A DNA stretch of 64,000 nt from Tausonia pullulans (lineage: Eukaryota; Basidiomycota; Tremellomycetes; Cystofilobasidiales; Mrakiaceae). The stretch lies in the NCBI GenBank assembly GCA_951802195.1, contig OX637624.1, forward strand, positions 310,001 through 374,000. Reading direction: 5' to 3'. The notes under the pieces were generated by a model that worked only from the letters and a program-made list of their open reading frames with translations, ran no database searches and was not told the DNA's origin. The position numbers and the translations under genes were made by a program. Of the stretch, positions 54,880 to 64,000 are shown in pieces (within the stretch, counting starts at the first letter, position 1; every line of letters starts with the position of its first letter).

Positions 54880-56529
54880 CCTGTTCGGCTGAGGCTTCGT
54901 CAAGCTCTGTCTCAGCCTACCAGATGGCCTTGCTCTGTTCTTCCTAGCACGTGTGCCTACTTTGTTGCCAGAAGCTCGTTGGTTACGCAGCTGCCTTTGA
55001 CGATCATTTAAACCCCCCAACAGCTTGTGCAAGGCAGGTCCTTTCGTAAGATCTACCTCACCCTTAGGAAAGGTCCGAATTTTCCACCTTTCCTGATCGC
55101 ACCTCATTCCAGATGCCGCTCGCTGGAGCACACTCGTGGTTGTGGCCCTATGCCGGCCGCGGATAGCTGCTCTCCATCTGACTCGCAATCACCGCTATAA
55201 CTTGCGTCGCCGGTATATGGAAAAGGCGCTAAAAGAGAAAGGACCGGATCATCAACATGGCTCTGACTTCTGATGGTAGCTGCCAGCTTAGACTTCCGCA
55301 GTAGGAACCGACGGCGTATACACGCACATCATATTCACCTTTAGAAAATACGATGCATGAGCAGCGGAGCGATTAGAGTAACTGTCAGTAATAAATGTCA
55401 GAGATTATCACTCCACATCCCAATGCTCTCTGTGCGAAATGCCCGACGTCGTCGGAGGTGAGGTGACATTTATTCAGTCAGGCACACCATGAGAGTAGAG
55501 AGGTTTAGGCTCATCTGACGTAGTAGCAAATGAGAGGTAGAGGGACGCTCTTCCTCCTCTCCCGGCGCACGTCGGCGGCGTGCATGTGGCCGCCGATCAG
55601 CCTCCCCGATAGTTTGGCATGGGGGCGGCTTCCAGCCGGCGGTGATGAGACAGAAGTCTGGCGCATCTCAGGAATGGTCGATCGAAGACGGCCCGATTCG
55701 CTCCAAGAAGCAGACCCGGATGCATCATCAGCATGGTTGTGGCGGAACCCACTGCCCATGACCCTTCTGCTTCCCGCTCTCTCTGCACCATTTCGTGTTT
55801 AGACTTCTTCACTCCTTTGCCTCCCAACGGACATCTAGCCTCGTACTTGCGACCCGCAATTTTCCCCCATTCGAATTTTCGCTTCTAAAGCTAGCTAGCT
55901 CCCACATCTAGCGGCTTGACGCCTGCGTAAGTCTCGTCGCTTGATGTCACTTACAGGATTTGCCGCCAGTCCTTTTCTGTCCCCCCACCTTCTGCTCACT
56001 TGTTCGTCCCCTCCTTTCTCTCTGCCTTATTCGCACTTTTGGGTTGGGAGCGGAGGCAGCGCATGTAAATATGCCGGCAGGGGCTGGTCGGCTGGCGCTC
56101 TGAGGGGCCGGGCCCTTCACACTTCTCGTCCCGCTCGCTCGCTTTCGCCTCGCGCGTCTCCTATTCGAAGTTCGAATGAGCTGCGTTGCGTGCCTGCCCC
56201 TTAACTCTTTGAGGAGACCCTCTCCTGACCTTCATCCCAACCCCCTCTGTCTCCCGCTTCCGGGCTCTCATCCCTCTCACGCCAACAGACTCCAAGCAGT
56301 CGTCTGTGTCCCTCCACTTCGCCACCTCCGACAAACACATTTGCTTATTCCAACGACCATCGCCCCGTCCAAATTGTCCCTGCCACATCACCCTCCCCCT
56401 CGCCCCCCCGCCCGCCCTTGCCCGCCCGCCGTTCATTCATTCAGCCCGCTCGTCCGCCCGCCGTCTCTCTCCAACTCGCTCGCCCTCCTTCCTTCGTAGT
56501 TCGTTACCCCTCGCTCCCTTACCCACCGC
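54880..56529. other. 1.65-kb non-coding region upstream of the FAM72 gene
   Basis: No exon was recognised. From about 56170 to the start codon the plus strand is strongly C/T-rich (CCCTCTCC, CCCCCTCGCCCCCC), which looks like a long pyrimidine-rich promoter and 5' UTR. The part nearer the repeat (54880-55500) is less GC-rich and could be further mobile-element debris, but no domain was found. Confidence 0.45.
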
Positions 56530-58940
56530 ATGCCATCAACGCCCTCGCCGTACCCGAACCAAGCTGTCGAGCACCCGGTTATGTCAACAATGACGACGGC
56601 GTCGTCGTCGCAAGAGGCGACGACGCGCGGCCCGCCCGCTGCATCCTTGTTCCAGCCCGCGCCTCCACCGCCCTTGGCGAACTCAATGAGTACGTCGCCT
56701 GTTTCACTGTTTAGCCCCCTCCCTCCCCCCATGTCCGTCCCCTCCCCTTTCGTAACTCCCTTTATCCCGATCCCCCACGGTTCTTTTCGGAGCTCGGTCG
56801 CCGGCCGCGGGGATCGATGATCACCGTTCATCGCTCCCTGTTCCGCCTCTCTGACCCCGCTCGTCCTCTGGTCGTCGCTTGCTCCCGGCTCTCACCTCCG
56901 TCCACAGTGGATGATACTCATGCACGGTTCGCTGCGGATTCGTCAGGGGCGGCGTGGGATGTGGCGACTTCGTCAGCAGCGCGCGCCGCTCAACATCTCG
57001 ACACCCTCCACCCGCGCGCTTTCGCGCACGGCAGCAACACCACCAGCACCAGCCATGCTCCCCTTCCACCACCACCTCAGCTCCCTCCCCCGCCACCCCC
57101 GGGCTCGTTCAACATGGAGTGGTTTGATCATCCGACTTATGGGCCACCTTCGTCGCATATCGCGCCTCAACAGGCTTACCACCCATACTATTATCAGCAC
57201 TCCCTGCATCGACTCCACCCTTATTATCATCTCCGGCTCTCTGGGTCTCAGCACCACCCCGTCGACGCCCCCGGAGCTGGACCTTCATCTCATCTTCCGC
57301 CGCCATCCTGGATGTCTTCGTATTCGCCCGCCACCGCTCCGCCGCCGGCTTCTTCCCATCCTCATCAAGCGTACCGACATGCCCTCGACGTCTACCAATA
57401 CCTCTACCCGCACCATCCTCTTCCTCCTCATCCGGCCATGGATCTCACAGAAGCGCCGTTTGACCCGCGCGCTGGTTTTACCTCTCATCCGTCTCAGCGC
57501 CTTTCTGATCCGTCTTCCTCCATCTCTAACGGTCACCGGGTCTACTTGCTCTCATGTCGGCACTGCACACTTCCCTTCTCGGACCGAGGAATGAGGGCCG
57601 TCCTCCTACTTCGACCAAACATCACCCTCTTTAGCACCGATGCCGTCCCATCGCACATCGGCCCTCTTCCAACGCCCGGCGTGCAGACCGACAACAACGA
57701 GGATGCCCGTACTTCTGCCTCCTCCTCTGTCAGATCTTCGAGACGAGAGGATGAGCCTGAGCGGACATGCGATTGTCTGACGCAAGTGAGTCGGATGTTT
57801 CCGTCACCTGCTTCTTACAAACCGGTCAAACTGACAGGACCCATCTGTCTCCTCCACATCTCAGGGGTTGGGCTGTCTCGGCTGTGGAAATCTGTGAACA
57901 GATTTATCTCTTCTCAAGATATAAACAACACACGCTGATTAACCACCTTGACCTTTGTAGGGTGGGCTACCACATCATAAGGTAAGAAGGCGCGGGAGGT
58001 TGGGGCGACGCTTTCGTTCGTGACAGTTGATTTTTGCTCTGGCTCCTCATCTCCGCCCTTAGACCCGTGAGTACGACCTTGGCTTGAAAACTTCGTACTT
58101 TCTGAGTTGTATCTGACCTTGTTCCTTCTCTTTAAAAGTGCGACCGCTGTACCTCTTCCGTCAATCGTCATCAGCGTTCCGCCAACGGCCATCGCGTGGG
58201 CCTTCGTTTATCTTCTCTTGCTACACTTATATGAGCTCGCCATCTGACAATCTCTCCGTGATTTTCTTGCCCAGTTCGTCTTCCACCAGAACGAGATTGC
58301 CTCTATTGAGCGCCGCTATGTCCCCGGAGAGCCGGGTGTGCTTTGTGCGCCACCCTCAGCACTGGGGAACCCCATCATCCAGCAGCCCTCGTCATTATCG
58401 TCGTCTGCCAGTCGGCCCATCGACTCGCCTCCTTGCCATTCCAACTCGAGCTCGGCCTCGAGCTTTCCCTCGGTCTCTGAATCCTACACTGTGGCGGCAA
58501 CGGAATCGACGACGACAACGACGACGGTGGACGGAGTAGCCAACTCGGCAGCGATGGCCCTCGCCCTTGACGATACCCACAAACGAACACACGACGTCCT
58601 AACCCCTTCGTACGCCGGCATCCTCGACCCCTCTGACCAGCACCTTCCGCCCTCCACCTCGTCATCTGCCGCCCGACCTGTCTCCTCCTCCCAACGAACC
58701 CTACGCTCAATGACCGGGGTGACGACAGCGCGCCAGCTAAGGGAGGGCGATTGCATCTACTGGCGAGACCTTGCCCAGGGTGGGGAGCGCATCCCGCCGA
58801 ACTTCGTCACCGGAGGCAGTGGTGGCCCTCTTGAGAAGATTGGTAGGAAGAGGCGAAAGAAGATGGATGGGACGGCCATGATGTTCCTTGACGACATCTG
58901 CTGGAACGAGGGATCTGAGGGCTTCCTCGTCGGACGTTGA
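56530..58940 (+). CDS. FAM72 family protein with long disordered flanks
   Basis: Starts MPSTPSPYPNQAVEHPVMST. The first ~250 residues are Pro/His/Tyr/Ser-rich. The FAM72 core follows: GHRVYLLSCRHCTLPFSDRG, MRAVLLLRPNITLFSTDAVP, CDCLTQ, GLGCLGCG, VGYHII, CDRCTSSVNRH, NGHRFVFHQNEI. Human FAM72 has the same order of Cys pairs, the RGMKAVLL-type strand, the YSTD-type motif, CLKCGN-like pair, VGYHV and NGHFWMFH-like segment. The pairs probably bind zinc. Human FAM72A antagonises the uracil-DNA glycosylase UNG2; whether a fungal protein does so is unknown. The C-terminal region is Ser/Thr-rich, then ends in a Trp-containing block (REGDCIYWRDLAQGGERIPP, FLDDICWNEGSEGFLVGR). Several short introns lie between 57780 and 58290. 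Confidence 0.75.
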
Positions 58941-59762
58941 TGGCCTCCTTCACCATTCTTCTACTTACTTTCCTTGTATTTGAAGTAACTCTACGCGTGC
59001 GTCGCCCATGTCTCTTCCGTAACAGCTTCACTGCGTTATTCTACTTCACCAACATTATGTCTTCTCAGCTGCGCCCTTCCCACTCCTGTACAAACCCACT
59101 TAAGAGTTCTGCTTTCTACTCTGTACTCCTTGTTAGCTAGCTATCCTTGCTCAAGCAGGCCAAACATTCATCTCCGCTAGCCTGACCACTTTTGGGAGTG
59201 CGACGACCCAATGTTGGCGTCTTTGCCGCATTGGGAGGAGGAGTAAATGTGCGTGCGCGTAAACAATCGTGGGCTATTGATTGAGGAAAAGAGGGCGCTG
59301 ATAATGTAAAGCAGAATTTCATGAACATCCAAAAAGCAGACGAGAGAAGGCTCTGAAGAAACTGTAAAACAACGAAGCACTAAGCACACAAAGCACAATC
59401 GAGATTGTCCAGCAAGAGATCCAGCAACAAGAGACAGCACCAGAGAGATGGGAAATAAACGAAAAAGCAGGACAGCGACAATGAGCAAGAAATACCAAAA
59501 GCACGTAAAAAGCAAGCAGGGCAGAACATAAACAGATTTGCAAAGCAGTTGCGCGACTAGAGGAAGAAGCAAGGGTTTGGAAAACAAATGAAAAGGACCG
59601 AGCAGGGTGCGAGTTTGCAAGGAGACAGCGAGGTGCAAGGAGACAGACAGCGAGGTACAAGGAGACAGCGAGGTGCGAAAGCAAAGGAGACAGCGAGGCA
59701 TGCGAGAGACAAGCAAGATGAAGCAATAAATAGAAAATTGAGAAGGATGTTCTCAGAGAGCC
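58941..59762. other. Convergent 3' region with short tandem repeats
   Basis: About 820 bp between the FAM72 gene and the secreted-protein gene, more A-rich than average. At about 59617-59700 the unit CAAGGAGACAGCGAGGTG recurs four to five times imperfectly. The long minus-strand frames here (Leu/Ser/Cys-rich) are a by-product of this repeat and have no domain. Confidence 0.6.
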
Positions 59763-60495
59763 TCAGGCGTCTTCGGAGCGGGCCTCGTCTTCAACGGCGT
59801 TCTCGGATTCGTCGACGTCGTCCGAAGAGTCCACCTCAGCGTCGTCTGCCGAAGAGTCCACCTCAGTGTCGTTGGAGGCATCCTCGGTCGTGGAGTCATC
59901 GGTGACCTCGAGCTCCTCGTCGTCATCCGATGACGCGATATCGTCCGAATCAGTGGCATCCTCAGTAGAAAGGGCATCATCCGAAGGAGTTGCATCGAAG
60001 GTGACGCCGTCGTCCTCACTCGTGGCCGAAGGAGAGGGATCGTCCTCAGAAGAGGTAAGTTCGACCGACGAGTCTGAGGAACTGACGTCGTCGTCGGCTT
60101 CAGAGGTAGAGGGGGCCTCGGTTCCGGAGTCGCTGGAGGTATCGATGGAGGGGAAGGCCGCAACGCAGAGCTGGGACAGAGCAGACCAGAAGCGAGTTAG
60201 TCTCCAAAACATACCGGATTCAGGGGCGTCGCCGCAAGTCGAGAACTCACGTCTTGGCATTCGGAGGATTGGTAAAGCTGCTGGTCAAGACAGGCCTGAG
60301 AGACACAGAGAGCTCGTCAATTAAAGGCTTAGTGCACCGATGCTGTGGGAGGACACTCACGAGCTCGCACTCGTCGGCAGATGCAAAGCCGCTCACGTCA
60401 AGTGCATCCGACTGGCGCTTGGACGGGGTAGGCCGAGCATCGGCGCCGGCGCCGGCGATGAGGGCGAAAAGAGCGAAGGAGAGAATGGGGGTCAT
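59763..60495 (-). CDS. Secreted acidic Ser/Asp-rich protein with small Cys-containing head
   Basis: Starts MTPILSFALFALIAGAGADA, a clear signal peptide, followed by RPTPSKRQ, where KR could be a Kex2-type cleavage site. Three exons bring together four cysteines (ADECEL, ACLDQQLYQSSECQD, LCVAAFP), then ~150 residues made almost only of Ser, Asp, Glu, Thr, Ala and Val (EDDPSPSATSEDDGVTF, STEDATDSDDIASSDDDEEL) to the end ARSEDA. Splice sites are GTGAGT...CTCAG and GTGAGT...CCCAG. No GPI-type hydrophobic tail. It is likely extracellular or wall-associated; the acidic tract could bind calcium or other cations. No family recognised. Stop at 59763-59765. Confidence 0.75.
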
Positions 60496-62232
60496 AGAGA
60501 TGGAAAGAGAGGAAGGGGAAGAGGGAATGAGAGAGATGAGGGAGAAATGGTAGTTTGAAGGCAGAAAGAGTCAGAGAGGGCCTGCCCACTTAAAGGGCGC
60601 GCGGCTCACCCGCAGTCGTGACCAAACTACTAGTGAAGGGTGGGTCCATATCTCTAATGTCTCGGATCGTCAGACTCAGACAAGTTTACTATTTTCCGTT
60701 TACTGCTGCCATGTATCATCCAAAGAAGGGAAGAACGGGGAGGAGAGAGGAAGGCCTAGACTAGACTTGTCTCGGGCCAGAGCAATCGGCGGTGGTAGAC
60801 TTCAGACACGGAGATTAAAACGATACCGACATTGCTTCCGATCTCTCCTCTTCTTCGCCTAGCCCTCCAATGGCCATCTGGGATTGAGGTGCAGATGTAC
60901 TAATACCACGAGCTGGCAGGCTGCGAACGTGCTATGTAGGTTGGCTGCTTACGATATGTGAGTCCACGACCCGATAGTGTCAGACGCTATCGCTCCAGTC
61001 AACCCGCCCTTCCGTCCGTGTCAATAGGAATTTGAGCAAGTAAAGTTTCTTCATCCCTTAGACATCATCTCGACACCATCCCAAGCAGTCTCACTTGAGG
61101 CACACGGCCCTGTGGGGAGCAGTTGCGGCTCCGACATGGGCCGGGAAGCGTCCCTTCTTTCCGTAAAATTGTCTCGCCGCTGGTCTTCCCTTTCACCCGA
61201 GACGAGAATCTTTGGGTCTACCCGTTTTCAGGGACTCCCAACTTGCCCAGTGATGATCAAGCGATGAGACCAACAAGGGTTCGCAGCCTCAGTCGTGGAT
61301 TCCGACACTTGCGCCGCGACGGCGTCGGGGACTCGTCAATCAAAGTCGCTGTTCTTCAGTGTTCTTCGGTCCCTTATCGTCGCCTTCGGCCACGGACGGC
61401 TCTGTATCTGAGCCCGAGGCTCTGTTATAGTCTGCTGTGTGTGAGTGTGTTGGCCTTGAGTCGAGGATTACCGCGGATGAAGGATTACACATAAAATAAA
61501 GCTCAAGCTCGCCGCTGCTCGCGGAGGTTGAGCTCAGGCTGCCACGGCGGGACTCTGCGGGTTCTCAGAGCTTGCGGAGCCAGGGTCCCGCGGAGCGGTG
61601 TCGGCAAGGTCCCGCATGTCGAAGGCGGGCCGCCCACGTTGTGGGCGTGCATCCATGAATAGTGAATCAAAGTCGGTAGGTAGATTTAGCGGACTCACAT
61701 CTCCTATTCTGCGCCGCCGAGTGTACGCGCATGCGCTCTTGTCAAGCCTATGCCTTACCTTTCCAGGGTACTTGCCGACGAAGAGCTTTATGGCAAAGCG
61801 CGATGTGGCATTTCCTACAGATAATTTTGTCTAATGTCCTGCTGCCTCCAACCTTGCAGGAGAAGTGTTCTTTGGGGTTTCCATAGAAACGCGAGCGGCT
61901 TACCTGTGAGTGGCCCCTAGGCGCCAGACCTGCACAGCTTCTCCGTCCGTCCACCATCAGCCACCCTCCTCTGTCCCCCCCCCCCCCCCCCCCCCCCTTT
62001 GATTCTCGCTCCACCCGGCCTCTCGGCGGTCCTGTCTGTCTCGCCTGTCTCCTCGCTCTGCAACGAGTACTTCCTCCCCCAGGCCCCAGAAGGCCCCTTT
62101 TCTCGCCGGCCCCTTCCGGTCCCCAAGCCAGATCCCTTCCTCCTCAGTCTGGGCCCTTCCTTGACGCTTTTAAGCCTGGCGTTCACCCTCCCCTTCAGCC
62201 CACTGGCCGGTCTTCGCCGACGACGAGCGACA
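60496..62232. other. 1.7-kb non-coding region with 23-C run
   Basis: Upstream of two divergent genes (secreted protein and C2H2 factor). A run of 23 C lies at 61975-61997. A GC-rich stretch at about 61500-61640 has several short inverted and direct repeats (GCGGAG, CTCGC, GGTCCCGC). A 123-codon plus frame at 61123-61494 has no recognisable features and is not called. C/T-rich from 62000 to the C2H2 start, as for a promoter/5' UTR. Confidence 0.5.
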
Positions 62233-64000
62233 TGAACGTCCTGGCCGAGTCCAACCTCCGGGGAAAGTCGACCATTGACCCTGAAGATGATCATATGGAC
62301 GAAAAGGAACCCGAGTCGTCCCAGCTGCCCGCACGCCCGCCCACTCCCGCCGCCGAGGAGCAGCACAACGCCGTGGTCTCTCTCCATCTCGCTCCAGAGC
62401 TGCGGTCCGCCGTTGACGCGCTTGTCCAGGCGTCGACCTCCCCAATCGCGTCCCCTGACGATCCCATAGAGGCTAACAACGACCTCGGCCAACATGGGAC
62501 CAACGCTATTTACTCCATCCCGCTCCCTCCCTCGGCATCCGACGCGTCATCCGTGGACAAGCAGCAGCAGCAACGGCAAGCGTCAGACTCTCCCCTCCTA
62601 CCCTTGTTCGCGTCGATTGCTGCAAATCAGTTCGTCGGTCCCGATTCCCATGGCAGCGAGGCAGGAGAGCAGGCTGGAGGTATGGAGGATGGCAGCGTCA
62701 GTGACTCGGGAATGGTCGAGATGGATGGGAAGGCGGATCCTTTGACTAGGGAGAACAACGGGGGTGCGAGATCCTCTGAGATGACCTGCCAAGGAGCCGC
62801 CGAGGTCCAGCAACAACGACAGCACCAGTCGACACAGTTGCAGGCCGGACATGGCCACTCATCAACGAACGGTAACACTGGCGAGGAGAATGCGGTTGCC
62901 GGACCTTCAACGATGCCCGCGCCAGTGGCGAACAAGTCCGCGGTCACTACGAAGAAAACCCGCGAAGCAGGAATCAGCCGTCGCAAGGTTGAGGCACGAT
63001 TTGCCTGCCCGATTGAGGGCTGCGAGTGAACACCTATCCCTGGTCGTGGTCGCGAGGCATTGACATCAAGCTGACCTGACCTGTTCTGTCTCGGTTCCTC
63101 AGGTCAACGTTCACCCGCTCTCACAATCTTGCGGGCCATCTTCGGAGCCACCAGGTGAGTCTTCCCCTCAACTGATTAACGAAATGAGAAATGGCTGAGC
63201 CTTTATAACCGACTCTAGGATGAGCGCCCATTCAAGTGCGGGATTTGCGGGAGGGGCTTTGGTTGGTCGCTTAGCGGCTACACTCATCACCCATCATCTA
63301 ATAATTGCTCTCTCTCCCCTTCAGCTCGTCAACATGATTGCAAAAGGCATGCACGCCTTCACCAAGCGACGGCGCAGCGCTTACATGAATGTCCCGGCTG
63401 TCATCGCCGTTTCGCCCGCGCGGATGGCCTCATGCAGCATCGTGCGTCGCTCTCGCTTACTCTTTCCGATTGGTCTGAAGTAGGAGGCTTATTGCCACTC
63501 TGCTCTCCGTCGAGTAGGAATGCGGACTGACGTCGGCAAGGAGTGCGGCCGGCCGCAGGCATCCTCATCACCCATCGCCGTCCCTCCAAACGCCACGGCC
63601 GGATCTGGTCTTTCTTCGTCCACTGCCGCCGTCACTTCCACCGCTTCCCTCGCTACCGCCTCTGTTACTCCTCTGGCTGCATATCCTAGCGCTGCGGAGC
63701 GAATTTACCAAACCCTTCCTTTCCACGAACAGAAGTGAGGTCGCATACTTCACACAGTCGTCATGGCATTGCGCTAGGCTGACCCAATCCATCTGTTTCC
63801 TGCTCTTCCTCAGGATCGCCCTCGAGTCAGCCATCGTTGAATACGTCCGCAGCTACCCTTCATTCTCCACCAACGCGTACGTCCTATTTTCCTCGCCGAC
63901 ATACGTCTTTGCCCCACCCATCGCTCACCATACTTTCCCGCTGTAGCCCTCATCCAGGCACGTACACTCTCCCGCTTGAGCCGAGCCGCTCGCTCTACTT
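62233..64000 (+). CDS. C2H2 zinc-finger transcription factor, Crz1-like (partial, runs off the window)
   Basis: Starts MNVLAESNLRGKSTIDPEDD. The first ~250 residues are disordered with Gln runs. The fingers are split by introns: CPIEGCE / STFTRSHNLAGHLRSHQ (C-x4-C, H-x3-H), then DERPFKCGICGRGF / ARQHDCKRHARLH, then a third HECPGCHRRFARADGLMQHR. RSHNLAGHLRSHxDERPFKCxxCGRGFARQHDxKRH matches the fungal calcineurin-responsive factor Crz1 (linker with DERP, FARQHD helix). By family this would be a nuclear regulator moved in by calcineurin upon calcium stress; no PxIxIT docking motif was confirmed. Downstream, a Ser/Thr/Ala-rich segment (AVPPNATAGSGLSSSTAAVT), then ALESAIVEYVRSYPSF, followed by exons that continue past 64000. 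Confidence 0.75.

Noticed and set aside
41269-54884. Target duplications swapped by inversion between the two 535-bp repeats
   Set aside because: Flanks (GAAGA, AGAGC, CAGTC, CCTGT) do not pair either directly or after imagining an inversion.
59866-60324. 152-residue Ser/Glu-rich frame antisense to the secreted protein
   Set aside because: Ser/Asp codon repeats read as Ser/Glu/Val on the other strand; no start context, splice support or signal peptide.
61123-61494. 123-residue plus frame upstream of the C2H2 gene
   Set aside because: Arg/Leu/Ser-rich with no domain, splice pattern or signal; likely chance in a GC-rich stretch.
1-64000. CRISPR arrays, operons or bacterial-type genes
   Set aside because: No spaced direct repeats were seen; pervasive GT-AG introns and fungal gene families show a eukaryotic nuclear region.

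Overview
The window looks like nuclear DNA of a GC-rich basidiomycete fungus, most likely a Pucciniomycotina yeast-like lineage (Microbotryomycetes type). This is inferred from C-ending codon bias, many small introns (mostly 50-100 bp, GT...AG) in almost every gene, and typical fungal genes (ATG1, SUB2, SEC10, ZUO1, RSA3, ADE1, Zn2Cys6 and Crz1-like factors). No database search was possible; species-level placement is not claimed.

Layout. 1-10.8 kb is a retroelement graveyard: two head-to-tail Ty1/copia pol segments sharing an LTR, a reversed copia gag, a copia RNase H scrap, and a Ty3/gypsy chromovirus with a C-terminal chromodomain, itself carrying a 243-bp copia solo LTR with a clean 5-bp target duplication. 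10.8-11.5 kb is a gene-free purine/poly-G tract. 11.5-32.3 kb is dense housekeeping sequence: ATG1 (-), a PTGR-type NADPH oxidoreductase (-), an F-box/LRR-like protein (+), SUB2 (+), a TlpA-like thioredoxin-fold protein (-), exocyst SEC10 (-) and RIX1 (+). 32.3-34.6 kb is poorly explained. 34.6-37.5 kb is a divergent ZUO1/RSA3 pair. 37.5-39.5 kb is again unclear. 39.5-45.6 kb holds ADE1 (-), an alpha/beta hydrolase (+) and an unrecognised protein (+). 46.4-54 kb holds a Zn2Cys6 factor (-), a weak small gene, and a REEP/TB2-DP1-HVA22 protein (-). 56.5-64 kb holds a fungal FAM72 homologue (+), an acidic secreted Ser/Asp-rich protein (-) and a Crz1-like C2H2 factor (+, cut by the window end).

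Themes. Three ribosome-linked genes (RIX1, ZUO1, RSA3) lie within 8 kb, two of them sharing a 258-bp promoter. A ~535-bp inverted repeat pair with LTR-like ends (41.3 and 54.3 kb) brackets 12.5 kb of genes. Exon models for ATG1 (10 exons, 1036 codons), SUB2 (9 exons, 425 codons) and RSA3 (2 exons, 254 codons) were worked through splice by splice and stay in frame. The other multi-exon models are approximate inside. No convincing tRNA, rRNA or CRISPR was seen.
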